Assembly: GCF_023078275.1 (NCBI RefSeq)
Contig: NC_062994.1
Location: forward strand, 13,029,545-13,093,544
Direction: 5' to 3'
DNA from: Leguminivora glycinivorella
Lineage: Eukaryota > Arthropoda > Insecta > Lepidoptera > Tortricidae
DNA: 64,000 nucleotides
Positions 22,801 through 34,492 of this stretch are shown piece after piece; position 1 is the first letter of the stretch; the number at the start of each line of letters is the position of its first letter. The position numbers and the translations under genes are program-made. The notes beneath the pieces were generated by a model, which was given only the letters and a program-made list of their open reading frames with translations, was not told the origin of the DNA and ran no database searches.

Positions 22801-25800
22801 TCGAAGGCTAGCATCCCAGCCAATGCAGGTAAAATATCCGGCATCTCAGCAGTTCTGTATAGCCAACACTCTAGTGCATCAGAAAACATACAGTCCTATC
22901 TTCTAGAACGAAATTTGGTAGAGTTCTGATAGACTATGTGCGCAAATAGAATCAAAATTGAAGACTCGCTAAGTTCAAAGCCTAGCATCCCAGCGAATGC
23001 AGGTTTAATACCCGGCATCTCAGCGGTTCTGTATAGCCTGTACTTCAGTGCATCAGAAAACACACAGTTCTATCTTCTAGAACGAAATTTAGTAGAGTTC
23101 TGATTGACTATGTGCGCAAATAGAATCAAAATTGAAGACTCGCTAAGTTCAAAGCCTAGCATCCCAGCCAATGCAAGTAAAATACCCGGCATCTCAGCAG
23201 TTCTGTATAGCCAATACTCTAGTGCATCAGAAAACAGACAGTTCTATCTTCTAGAACGAAATTTGGTAGAGTTCTGATTGACTATGTGCGAAAATAGAAT
23301 CAAAATTGAAGACTCGCTAAGTTCAAAGCCTAGCATCCCAGCGAATGCAGGTTTAATACCCGGCATCTCAGCAGTTCTGTATAGCTAACACATCAGTGCA
23401 TCAGAAAACACACAGTTCTATCTTCTAGAACGAAATTTAGTAGAGTTCTGATTGACTATGTGCGAAAATAGAATCAAAATTGACGACTCGCTAAGTTCAA
23501 AGCCTAGCATCCCAGCGAATGCAGGTAAAATACCCGGCATCTCAGCAGTTCTGTATAAGCAACACTCCAGTGCATCAGAAAACATACAGTTCTATCTTCT
23601 AGAACGAAATTTAGTAGAGTTCTCAATGACTATGTGCGAAAATAGAATCAAAATTGAAGAATCGCTAAGTTCAAAGCCTAGCATCCCAGCGAATGCAAGT
23701 TTAATACCCGGCATCTCAGCAGTTCTGTATAGCCAACACTCCAGTGCATCATAAAACATACAGTTCTATCTTCTAGAACGAAATTTGGTAGAGTTCTGAT
23801 TGACTATGTTCGCAAATAGAATCAAAATTGAAGACTCGCTAAGTTCAAAGCCTAGCATCCCAGCGAATGCAGGTTTAATACCCGGCATCTCAGCAGTTCT
23901 GTAAAGGCAACAGTCTAGTGCATCAGAATACATACAGTTCTATCTTCTAGAACGAAATTTGGTAGAGTTCTCAATGACTATGTGCGAAAATAGAATCAAA
24001 ATTGAAGAATCGCTAAGTTCAAAGCCTAGCATCCCAGCGAATGCAAGTTTAATACCCGGCATCTCAGCAGTTCTGTATAGCCAACACTCCAGTGTATCAT
24101 AAAACATACAGTTCTATCTTCTAGAACGAAATTTAGTAGAGTTCTGATTGACTATGTGCGAAAATAGAATCAAAATTGACGACTCGCTAAGTTCAAAGCC
24201 TAGCATCCCAGCGAATGCAGGTAAAATACCCGGCATCTCAGCAGTTCTGTATAAGCAACACTCCAGTGCATCAGAAAACATACAGTTCTATCTTCTAGAA
24301 CGAAATTTAGTAGAGTTCTCAATGACTATGTGCGAAAATAGAATCAAAATTGAAGAATCGCTAAGTTCAAAGCCTAGCATCCCAGCGAATGCAAGTTTAA
24401 TACCCGGCATCTCAGCAGTTCTGTATAGCCAACACTCCAGTGCATCATAAAACATACAGTTCTATCTTCTAGAACGAAATTTGGTAGAGTTCTGATTGAC
24501 TATGTTCGCAAATAGAATCAAAATTGAAGACTCGCTAAGTTCAAAGCCTAGCATCCCAGCGAATGCAGGTTTAATACCCGGCATCTCAGCAGTTCTGTAA
24601 AGGCAACAGTCTAGTGCATCAGAATACATACAGTTCTATCTTCTAGAACGAAATTTGGTAGAGTTCTCAATGACTATGTGCGAAAATAGAATCAAAATTG
24701 AAGAATCGCTAAGTTCAAAGCCTAGCATCCCAGCGAATGCAAGTTTAATACCCGGCATCTCAGCAGTTCTGTATAGCCAACACTCCAGTGTATCATAAAA
24801 CATACAGTTCTATCTTCTAGAACGAAATTTGGTAGAGTTCTGATTGACTATGTTCGCAAATAGAATCAAAATTGAAGACTCGCTAAGTTCAAAGCCTAGC
24901 ATCCCAGCGAATACAGGTAAAATATCCGGCATCTCAGCAGTTCTGTATAGCCAACACTCTAGTGCATCAGAATACATACAGTTCTATCTTCTAGAACGAA
25001 ATTTGGTAGAGTTCTCAATGACTATGTGCGACAATAGTATCAAAATTAAGGAATTGCTAAGTTCGAAGGCTAGCATCCCAGCCAATGCAGGTAAAATACC
25101 CGGCATCTCAGCAGATCTGTATAGCCAACACTCTAGTGCATCAGAAAACATACAGTTCTATCTTCTAGAACGAAATTTGGTAGAGTTCTGATAGACTATG
25201 TGCGCAAATAGAATCAAAATTGAAGACTCGCTAAGTTCAAAGCCTAGCATCCCAGCAAATGCAGGTTTAATACCCGGCATCTCAGCAGTTCTGTATAGCC
25301 AGTACTCCAGTGCATCAGAAAACACAGAGTTCTATCTTCTAGAACGAAATTTAGTAGAGTTCTGATTGACTATGTGCGAAAATAGAATCAAAATTGACGA
25401 CTCGCTAAGTTCAAAGCCTAGCATCCCAGCGAATGCAGGTAAAATATCCGGCATCTCAGCAGTTCTGTATAAGCAACACTCCAGTGCATCAGAAAACATA
25501 CAGTTCTATCTTCTAGAACGAAATTTGGTAGAGTTCTCAATGACTATGTGCGAAAATAGAATCAAAATTGAAGAATCGCTAAGTTCAAAGCCTAGCATCC
25601 CAGCGAATGCAAGTTTAATACCCGCATATCAGCAGTTCTGTATAGCCAACACTCCAGTGCATCATAAAACATACAGTTCTATCTTATAGAACGAAATTTG
25701 GTAGAGTTCTGATTGACTATGTTCGCAAATAGAAACAAAATTGAAGACTCGCTAAGTTCAAAACCTAGCATCCCAGCGAATGCAGGTTTAATACCCGGCA

Positions 25801-25834
25801 TCTCAGCAGTTCTGTAAAGCCAACAGTCTAGACT
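16862..25834 (+). repeat. Left tandem array, 174-bp unit, about 50 copies
   Basis: The unit runs GTTCTGATTGACTATGTGCG ... CTAGCATCCCAGCGAATGCA ... CCCGGCATCTCAGCAGTTCT ... TCTTCTAGAACGAAATTT. 174 bp is 58 codons, so open frames of 100-120 codons appear where TTCTGA is replaced by TTCTCA; they are by-products. Longer-range order exists: about 19310-21362 recurs at 22024-24076 (offset 2714 bp), and 23452-23754 recurs 696 bp (four units) later. Disordered patches lie at 19015-19300 and 21362-21545. Confidence 0.95.
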
Positions 25835-26750
25835 AAATGTTGGTAACAAAATAGGATCAATTAAAATTTGCTGACGTGGCATTGTACAAAGTTGACGGGA
25901 ATTGCTGACAATTTAAAACGAAACTGTTCAGTCAAATATACAATAAAGTTTACAGAAGTTTTTGTATATTTTTAAAATTAATTAAAAAAATATGTTTTAT
26001 GTGTGCTTTTTAGATTGCATTAAATAGTCGTATTTATACGATAACAATAAACTTCCTAGTACTGGTTGGAGGGGGTTATGGTGGGGTTAGGGGGTAAAAT
26101 GTATTTTTTTCATATTTTATGGAAACTATCATTAATATCGAAAAATATTGTATGTACGAACTAAAGTAGACACAATTTGCTACAAAAAAGTTTATATGCA
26201 TTTTTGTCATAAAACATACTATGTATGAGTTATGAGCTTCAAAAAGAGACTTTTAAAATATTTTTTATTCACATATTTTTATTTACAGTTTTAATTTATC
26301 AGACTTATGATTTATATTAAAAGCATTTGAAATTATTTCCGTATGTCAGAGAATGATATTACACGATTTTTATAGTTGGAGTGATACACTAAAATCACAT
26401 TTTATCTCATAGCAACCTATTTGTTCTCAATTTGAATAAACATTATATGTACAATTAAATTACAAAGACTGACTTAGGGCCGGTTGCATCAAACTGTCTG
26501 TCACCGTTAAATTTTATTGTATGGGAAGTTCCATAGACGTCTGCTGCGTGACGATGATGTGTCTGTCAAATGTGGTTGATGCAACTGGCCCTTAAATGTA
26601 TATATTTTAGCCCAAACACCAATTTAAATCGTCAAATTTGGAAGAAAAATGAAAATACCCGCGTATTTACCCGCGGGTAGGTAAATATCGGGTATTTACC
26701 CGGTAAATACCCACCGTCGGGTATTTACCTGGGTAGTTACCCATCTCTAC
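25835..26750. other. Central spacer of the foldback element
   Basis: About 0.9 kb of AT-rich, non-coding sequence between the opposing arrays. Holds the small MITE at 26477-26591 and a block at 26655-26745 rich in GGGTATTTACC and its inverse. Confidence 0.8.
26477..26591. mobile_element. 115-bp Harbinger/Tourist-like MITE
   Basis: Inverted ends GGGCCGGTTGCATCAA and TTGATGCAACTGGCCC flanked by TTA on both sides. Confidence 0.8.
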
Positions 26751-28817
26751 TCCAGTGCATCAGAAAACATACAGTTCTATCTTCTAGAGTGTTGCTTATA
26801 CAGAACTGCTGAGATGCCGGGTATTTTACCTGCATTCGCTGGGATGCTAGCCTTCGAACTTAGCAATTCCTTAATTTTGATACTATTGTCGCACATAGTC
26901 ATTGAGAACTCTACCAAATTTAAATCTAGAAGATAGAACTGTATGTTTTCTGATGCACTGGAGTGTTGCTTATACAGAACTGCTGAGATGCCGGGTATTT
27001 TACCTGCATTCGCTGGGATGCTAGGCTTTGAACTTAGCGAGTCTTCAATTTTGATTCTATTTTCGCACATAGTCAATCAGAACTCTACTAAATTTCGTTC
27101 TAGAAGATAGAACTGTGTGTTTTCTGATACACTGAAGTACTGGCTATACAGAACTGCTGAGATGCCGGGTATTAAACCTGCATTCGCTGGGATGCTAGGC
27201 TTTGAACTTAGCGAGTCTTCAATTTTGATTCTCTTTGCGCACATAGTCTATCAGAACTCTACCAAATTTCGTTCTAGAAGATAGGACTGTATGTTTTCTG
27301 ATGCACTAGAGTGTTGGCTATACAGATCTGCTGAGATGCCGGGTATTTTACCTGCATTGGCTGGGATGCTAGCCTTCGAACTTAGAAATTCCTTAATTTT
27401 GATACTATTGTCGCACATAGTCATTGAGAACTCTACCAAATTTCGTTCTAGAAGATAGAACTGTATGTATTCTGATGCACTAGAGTGTTGGCTATACAGA
27501 ACTGCTGAGATGCCGGATATTTTACCTGTATTCGCTGGGATGCTAGGCTTTGAACTTAGCGAGTCTTCAATTTTGATTCTATTTGCGAACATAGTCAATC
27601 ATAACTCTACCAAATTTCGTTCTAGAAGATAGAACTGTATGTTTTATGATGTACTGGAGTGTTGGCTATACAGAACTGCTGAGATGCCGGGTATTAAACT
27701 TGCATTCGCTGGGATGCTAGGCTTTGAACTTAGCGATTCTTCAATTTTGATTCTATTTTCGCACATAGTCATTGAGAACTCTACCAAATTTCGTTCTAGA
27801 AGATAGAACTGTATGTATTCTGATGCACTAGACTGTTGCCTTTACAGAACTGCTGAGATGCCGGGTATTAAACCTGCATTCGCTGGGATGCTAGGCTTTG
27901 AACTTAGCGAGTCTTCAATTTTGATTCTATTTGCGAACATAGTCAATCAGAACTCTACCAAATTTCGTTCTAGAAGATAGAACTGTATGTTTTATGATGC
28001 ACTGGAGTGTTGGCTATACAGAACTGCTGAGATGCCGGGTATTAAACTTGCATTCGCTGGGATGCTAGGCTTTGAACTTAGCGATTCTTCAATTTTGATT
28101 CTATTTTCGCACATAGTCATTGAGAACTCTACTAAATTTCGTTCTAGAAGATAGAACTGTATGTTTTCTGATGCACTGGAGTGTTGCTTATACAGAACTG
28201 CTGAGATGCCGGATATTTTACCTGCATTCGCTGGGATGCTAGGCTTTGAACTTAGCGAGTCGTCAATTTTGATTCTATTTTCGCACATAGTCAATCAGAA
28301 CTCTACTAAATTTCGTTCTAGAAGATAGAACTCTGTGTTTTCTGATGCACTGGAGTACTGGCTATACAGAACTGCTGAGATGCCGGGTATTAAACCTGAA
28401 TTTGCTGGGATGCTAGGCTTTAAACTTAGCGAGTCTTCAATTTTGATTCTATTTACGCACATAGTCAATCAGAACTCTACTAAATTTCGTTCTAGAAGAT
28501 AGAACTGTGTGTTTTCTGATGCACTGATGTGTTAGCTATACAGAACTGCTGAGATGCCGGGTATTAAACCTGCATTCGCTGGGATGCTAGGCTTTGAACT
28601 TAGCGAGTCTTCAATTTTGATTCTATTTACGCACATAGTCAATCAGAACTCTACTAAATTTCGTTCTAGAAGTTAGAACTGTGTGTCTTCTGACGCACTG
28701 GAGTGTTGACTATACAGAACTGCTAAGATGCCGGGTATTTTACCTGCATTCGCTGGGATGCTAGGCTTTTTAACTTAGCGATTCTACAATTTTGATTCTA
28801 TTTTCGCACATATTCTT
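26751..28817 (-). repeat. Right tandem array, 174-bp unit, about 12 inverted copies
   Basis: Same unit as the left array in the opposite orientation. The first 38 bp (26751-26788) are still in forward orientation and switch to inverted at a TCTAGA palindrome, marking the inversion junction. Confidence 0.93.
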
Positions 28818-29283
28818 CTAGAACTCTGCTTAATTTCGTTCTAGAAGACAAAACTGTGTGTATTGTAATGCATTAGGGAGTAGGCTATCCAGAACTCCTG
28901 AGATGCTGGGCATCCGACCAGCAGTGGCTGGGATGTTGAGCTCAGAACTTAGCAATATCGTATGATGGTTGTACTGCCCCATACCCCATACATACAAAAA
29001 AAATTTTTTTTTACAGTTTTGACTAGAACTCATTATATATCGTTTAGAAATGTTAATATCTTTCATTTAAATGTTATTTCAAGACTGTGCAGTGGATAAC
29101 GGCTGGGATGCTGGAGTGTCAAAATGTGAAGTTAGCATCTCATTTTTAAATTCCGTTTTTTTCGCGTAAATTAATAGAACTATTTCAAATAACTACCTAG
29201 AACTGTAGAACTATTAGGGATGCTACTAGAACTCTCAAAAAAACTTGAGATGCTAGCACTTGATATGCTAAGTTCACAGACAC
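28818..29283 (-). repeat. Unique terminal segment of the right arm
   Basis: Inverted near-identical copy of 16404-16861. Confidence 0.85.
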
Positions 29284-29427
29284 TCTACCTATTTCGGTCC
29301 TAAATCTACCTATTTTCTAAAATATTACTATTGTAGAAAATTCTCCATGCGTGTTACGAAATTAAGTTTTACCTGTCTTATAATTACAGCATTTTACTTA
29401 AATCGGAACGTGTTTAGTGAATAATCT

Positions 29428-29555
29428 GTGGCTGTCAGCTTGAAAGTCTTGATGTTTGACAGTTTTGACACTGACAGCCTGGTAGTGACAGTGACAGTGT
29501 CATTTGACAATGACATGACACTGACACTTCTGACAGCCTGACAGTGGCAGCTCTC
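29428..29555. repeat. TGACAG-rich low-complexity segment
   Basis: Many imperfect TGACAG/CTGTCA words (ACTGACAGCC, GTGACAGTGACAGTG). Confidence 0.6.
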
Positions 29556-29849
29556 GGAGACGTTAGCTTGTGTTTAAAATATTTTAACAAAAACATGTAT
29601 AAACACCATAAAGAACTCACCAAGTAAACCAATAAATATATCTTTAATGGTTTAGAAGCATTTTTAATCATTAAAACTGGACTTACCTTGTATGCTCTGA
29701 GGTTTCCTCTAGGCGTCGCTACGTGGGACAGACAGGTTAGAAAGCGGCGTGCTATTGTAGCTGTCAATTGGATAGTGTTTTCGAGGACGGAAACTTGTAG
29801 GAAAGGCTGCGTTTGGTAGTACAACTTATGCTTAAATAATAAATCGATA

Positions 29850-30129
29850 CTAGTTACGAATTTCCTTTTCGCAAGTGTATCGTACGACATTTTTCAGTAG
29901 ATATGGCCCTTTGAAGTTTCGACAAAGGTAAAATTATAATGAACTGCACTAGTGCGATAAAATTGCACCATGTGTATTGTGTACTGAAGAACTTGTTTAT
30001 TTTATTCCGACGCAAAAACGACGGGGTGTTATAAGTTTGACAGACAATCTGTCTGTTTGTTTGTCTGTCTGTGTGTGTGCCTGTCTGTAGCATCGTAGAT
30101 TTAGTTCTTTTTGTTTGGAAGCTCAATTA
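29850..30129. repeat. Dispersed-repeat and GTCT-repeat fragments
   Basis: 29850-29990 is a minus copy of the left-end repeat; 29995-30129 is the first half of a GTCT repeat interrupted by the Tc1-like element. Confidence 0.65.
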
Positions 30130-31815
30130 CGAGCCCCAATGCAAATGATATCGTCTAGTCACACTTCAACGTGCGATATTTATTTCCGAAACTGGTGTTT
30201 AAACCCAGATTGACTTTGATGATACATGGAATACACGACACACTAAGCCATTAAAACTAGTTTAATCTTGCGCCGTACAAAATGCCCTAATGTTATATGT
30301 TTTAATATAATCATATCATAAAAATAACATATCTAAAGCAAAAAAATACGCCTAGTTCATATTTGAGGCATAATAGGTCGTCTATTTTAAATAAAAATAG
30401 TTTAGTAAGATTTATATTATACAATAATATTTTAAATTGAATTAATAATATTATAAGTCGTCTTATATGATATACGGCTACATAAAAAGGTAAATTCTGT
30501 AAAAAATATAATTATTCTACAACATTTTTATACCAAAATAGCAAGAGGTAAGTCGGTGCCTGAATCAGTGAGGAAAAATATAATTTCCAGTAACAATAGC
30601 GGCAAATCTACGTTCCAAAATATCCAAAGACCTTTTTTTGCCAATATCTACGGCGCATACAATCATCCAGCATCAACTAAAACACGGAACCGTCTCCTGT
30701 TTAAATAAATCTGGCCGTCGAAGAATAACTGCCAAAGAGAAAACAGGATTTTGAGGAGCATCATCAGGTAAAATCGTCATGCAAGAGCAGGAGAACTTAT
30801 CTAACTATGGCATGACGCGATCAAAATAAACATTTCAGTCGATACCTGAAAGACAGTAATGAAAATAATGGGCTTCGGTTTTCACACCGCTAAACAGAAA
30901 CCATTACTTACTCAAAAGCAGAAAACTAACAGGTTGAAATTTGCACAAAAGTACAGAAACTGGACTGCCGATCAGTGGCGAAAAATAATATGGAGCGACA
31001 AATCCAAATTTGAGGTCATAGTTGGCGATGAACGAAGTAAAATCATTCAAGAAAAAGGAGATGCATTTCACAAAGACTGTCTTGAACGCAAGGTGTAGTT
31101 TCCAGCATCTTTAAATGATTTGGGGCTGTATGTCGGCACAGGGTGTGGGATGTCTGCAATTTATAGATGGAACCGTCAATGCAGAGAAATACAAAAGCAT
31201 CTTGGAATAGAGTTCACTACCGTCTATAAGAAAGTTCAAGTATATAAATGGATTTACTTTTCAACAAGATGGTGCCTTATGTCATACTGGCAAGACAACG
31301 ATGGAGTGGCTGAAACAAAAACAAATTCCTACCATATCATGGCCATCCAGCAGTCCAGTCCTGTCTCCCATAAAAAGTTTGTAGTGGTAAATGAAGAAAA
31401 AGTTGCGAAAAGATCCTTCTAAATCCAAAGCTGATTTTAAGGAGAAACTTGTGGGTGTCTGGAATGGAATAACCCCTGAGGAGTATAGACAGTTGGTAGA
31501 TACAATGCCGCTCAGAATTAAGGCCGTTTTAGATACAAAAGGTGACGCCACCAAGTGGTAGTTGTTGTTTTCTGCATCGGCTACGCTGAAGACGAACATT
31601 TTTGCGAGTGTTACATTTGGTGAAATTATGTTTTTTTGTTTACTAGTGAGGAAAATTGTTAATTTATGTTTTGAATAAATAAAATATGCATTATAAGCTC
31701 TCTTGTTTTTATGTTACATGTTCTACTAATCATCTAATTCATCCTGAATTTTGAGGTCGAAGTTAGGACATAATATTTTTTTCATACTAGACGATATCAT
31801 TTGCATTGGGGCTCG
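30130..31815 (+). mobile_element. Tc1-like DNA transposon, 1686 bp
   Basis: Starts CGAGCCCCAATGCAAATGAT and ends with the inverse (30-bp inverted repeats), flanked by TA (30128-30129, 31816-31817). The outer sequence rejoins into one GTCT repeat, so the insertion is nested and its ends are exact. Confidence 0.92.
30545..31561 (+). pseudogene. Tc1-like transposase, inactivated
   Basis: Recognisable DDE pieces: WRKIIWSDKSKF (first Asp, near 31000), MIWGCMSAQG, FQQDGALCHTGKTT (second Asp, near 31275), then WPSSSPVLSPIKSLW where the usual Asn/Asp-Leu and Glu (ENLW) are changed to VLSPIKSLW. The C-terminus ends ATKW-TAG at 31561. Stops and frameshifts occur near 30690-30850, 31096, 31205 and 31383; the N-terminal helix-turn-helix is badly decayed. 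Not functional. Confidence 0.88.
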
Positions 31816-32040
31816 TAGTCGGGAGTGTTCCTAGCCATGTTTCTTGAAAATCTGTCCACTATGTCGGGGGTGTTTACCTTTTTTTTAACCCCCGATGCAA
31901 AAACGAAGGGGTGGTATAAGTTTGACGTGTCTGTCTGTGTGTATGTCTGTCTGTCTGTCTGTCCGTCTGTCTGTCTGTTTGTCTGTGTGTGTGTCTGTCT
32001 GTGGCATCGTAGCTCTCGAACGGATGAACCGATTTTGATT

Positions 32041-32650
32041 TATGAAATGAAATGAAATGAAATATTTATTTTCCAAGTAGGCATATTACAATGCGCTTAT
32101 GAACGTCAAATAAAACTACGCCGGCTCTAACCCTACGCCTCAGCCTCGAGAAGATTTCAGTCCCCCCTCAGTTGGAGGAGGGTATCCACTATGGGACCGG
32201 CAAGAAACTCGGCGGGCCACTTCTTTTCAAAACATTACATCTTATATTTAACATGCATTAAAAAAAAACAAGATACAATTTAATAAGCAAAAGTATTCAT
32301 AAAAAAAAATATTAACACAAGAAATTATACAAAGTACAAAGCTATTATGATTGTTAATAAGAGATGTTAGAGATGTATAGAGTCTCTAAGTGTCAAAGTA
32401 CATCTAAAAAAAATTATACACGAAGAAAAAACCGAATAACTAATATAACTTTAGAGTTGTAAAAGACTCTTGTTGTCTTAAGCAAAGGAAAAAAATATAT
32501 GTATACTTAATCTACTTTTTTCCTTGGAGATGTATATGGTCTCCAAGAGTCAGAAAGAAAAATAAACAAACAAGGACCGAACAGAGTGCCTCAACGTAAT
32601 CTCATTCAAAATTAATGTTACATAGAATAGCATAGCCCCTATTAGCTGAA
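32041..32650 (-). mobile_element. 5'-truncated LINE 3' end with (ATTTC)n tail
   Basis: Tail ATGAAATGAAATGAAATG at 32041, then a 3'-UTR signature (CTCGGCGGGCCACTTC, ATCCACTATGGGACCGG on the plus strand). It splits another GTCT repeat at GAACCGATTTTGATTT. Confidence 0.65.
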
Positions 32651-32780
32651 ACAGACCGGTTTAGTTTTTTTTGTCTGAAAGCTGAGTTAATCGGGAGTGT
32701 TCTTAGCCATGTTTCATGAAAATCGGTCCACTAGGTCGCGGTCGGGGGTTTTTTCAAAATTTTAATTTTGTGGTTAGGTT

Positions 32781-33213
32781 ATTATATTTAGCAACTTTGG
32801 GACTATTCTCAATCGCAGAACTTCTAACAGTTAGCCCCGTCTCATATTTAGTGACACTGACACCCCAGTATATGCATTCGATAGTAATCTAAACCTTGAT
32901 AAGACGGGGGGAGCCGACAATGATTGATAATGTGCATAATCCTATAGCAATTGGCAATAAAAATAGATTAGAAGGGGGGGAGAATAATCAGCTAATATTG
33001 TTTACTAGTACTACTGACGACCCGGAGTTAGTGCGTTTTCAAATTATCCGATCCGATATCGGGAAGGAGACATCCTGCTGCATTTAGCTTTGAAATACTT
33101 TCTAGGTACATCCGATATGGATAATGTTAAAATGAAAACAGTCGTGGACTCTTTGTATCCAACTATAGATATATAGTCCTTCACATTGATTTCGATGACG
33201 GCGACCTCGGCAA
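32781..33213. other. No firm gene
   Basis: A partial copy of the 55444-55570 MITE lies at 33034-33062 (TTATCCGATCCGATATCGGG). The 63-codon frame at 32896 is not supported. Confidence 0.4.
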
Positions 33214-33354
33214 TCACGGGATTTTCCTTTCATGAGCTCTTATGTGACTGGCCAGGCTAAACTTGCTCTTAAACACTTTTTTACATTCATTACAGTAGAG
33301 TTGACCATCCGTATTGTACGTAGGAGGGCTTGGACCTTTCAGGGATTGATGCAA
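33214..33354 (-). CDS. Possible last exon with one C2H2 zinc finger
   Basis: The minus strand reads QLYCNECKKVFKSKFSLASH then IRAHERKIP and a TGA. The spacing C-x2-C-x12-H-x3-H is canonical for a DNA-binding finger. The frame follows a plausible acceptor (CGATTTTTGCAG before TTGCATCAATCC). No partner exons were found nearby; the frame at 36562-36751 does not join it in phase. Could be the last exon of a zinc-finger transcription factor or a fragment of a retrotransposon with a zinc finger. Confidence 0.4.
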   Translation of the reverse strand: MHQSLKGPSPPTYNTDGQLYCNECKKVFKSKFSLASHIRAHERKIP

Positions 33355-33567
33355 CTGCAAAAATCGAAATTTTGCAATCGTGAAAGAGACAAAATCCCAC
33401 AACTGACATTAATTTTGTATATCGCAAATTGCATTTATTTTACGTGACTTCTAGAATAATACGCGTGTGTCGGATATTATGCAGCCTTCTTTTTCTAATC
33501 GATATTATTACCGGCGACTGTAAAGAGAACGCTATACTTACCTCACGGTGTTGCTAAGACACGCTTT

Positions 33568-33788
33568 GTAAGGTACAGCGGGGCAAACCTCGACTGTGGG
33601 GCAAATGTAACTAGTCCATTTTTTCCATGTTTTACAATGTTTGCATTATTAAATAGAGTGTCCACCGGTTATATATGGTAGGCGTGTTCAGTGGATACAT
33701 ATAGAACTCCACATCATAGTATAATAATGGCAAAAATGGATTAGTTACAATGGCCCCCCAAGTCGAGATTTTCCCCGCTGTACCTTAC
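33568..33788. mobile_element. 221-bp MITE with inverted ends of about 58 bp
   Basis: GTAAGGTACAGCGGGGCAAA at the left and its inverse (CCCCGCTGTACCTTAC) at the right, with ATGGATTAGTTACA pairing further in. Confidence 0.8.
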
Positions 33789-34014
33789 ACCAATTGTTAG
33801 ATTTTAGGTAAAGTAATTTAGGTATCTGTATAAGAAAGACTACCTGATAATCAGATTAAATTAGATTTCGATAAAATTCTGATTCCGAAAGTCTCAAGAA
33901 AATTACGAGTTGAGCGTTTAAATATTTAGAGGCGCTCTAAAAGTGGATTAGTGGTTTAAAGATGCAAGAATTAATCTAGGTTTACGAGGTTTACTGATCG
34001 TTTATAAGGCAGTA

Positions 34015-34240
34015 GTCCCACCAAAAGCAAGCTATAAATAAATAAATATTATAGGACATTCTTACACAGATTGACTGAGGCCCACGGTAAGCTCAAGAAG
34101 GCTTGTATTGTGGGTACTCAGACAACGATATATATAATATACCAATACTTATATAGAAAACGTCCATGACTTAGGAACAAATATCTGTGCTCATCACACA
34201 AATAAATGCCCTTACCGGGATTCGAACCCGGGACCGATCT
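34015..34240 (-). mobile_element. SINE-like repeat with tRNA B box
   Basis: Minus strand ends read CCCGGGTTCGAATCCCGGTA (B box). The body has CCCACGGTAAGCTCAAGAAG and TGTGCTCATCACACAAATAA, a family I associate with Lepidoptera. Confidence 0.65.
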
Positions 34241-34417
34241 ATGAGCTCGGCGATAGAAACGAACAAAAGATAGTGGCTCTCGTGAAAAGCGAAAAAAAAA
34301 TGGAAAAAGCGATGATTTGCCTTTGGCTAGTCTGTGGTCAAGAGTAAGCCCATTTATAATTAAAAAAAAAAAGATATCGCTCAGCGACGAACTATAAATC
34401 GCTCGCTCTCTCTTTTT

Positions 34418-34461
34418 ATTAACCCCCGACGCAAAAACGACGGAATGTTATAAGTTTGACG

Positions 34462-34492
<31 letters not shown>

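Larger units (their letters stand above)
16395..29292. mobile_element. 12.9-kb foldback-like element with 9-bp direct repeats
   Basis: The element proper is 16404-29283, starting GTGTCTGTGAACTTAGC and ending with its inverse. Immediately outside lies TCTACCTAT on both sides (16395-16403, 29284-29292). The arms are inverted copies: the first roughly 460 bp are unique, then a 174-bp tandem repeat. Left arm about 9.4 kb, right arm about 2.5 kb, with a 0.9-kb centre. No transposase. Long inverted arms made of tandem repeats plus a 9-bp duplication are the hallmarks of Drosophila Foldback and some Mutator-like elements. Caveat: the flanks contain other CTACCTAT-like words, so the duplication could be partly fortuitous. 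Confidence 0.75.

Noticed and set aside
16862..25834. CRISPR array
   Set aside because: The 174-bp repeats are contiguous without unique spacers, and the genome is eukaryotic.
16862..25834. Heat-shock elements (TTCTAGAA in every unit)
   Set aside because: Only two of the three required alternating blocks are present; the motif is simply part of the satellite.
16862..28817. Fourteen or so 60-120-codon frames with SSKPSIPANAGKIPGISAVL
   Set aside because: They are translations of a satellite unit whose length is a multiple of three; no initiation context, no domain, and the frame is broken by the same TGA in most units.
16862..28817. Centromeric satellite
   Set aside because: The unit size is suggestive, but the array lies in inverted arms with defined ends and a 9-bp duplication, and Lepidoptera are holocentric.
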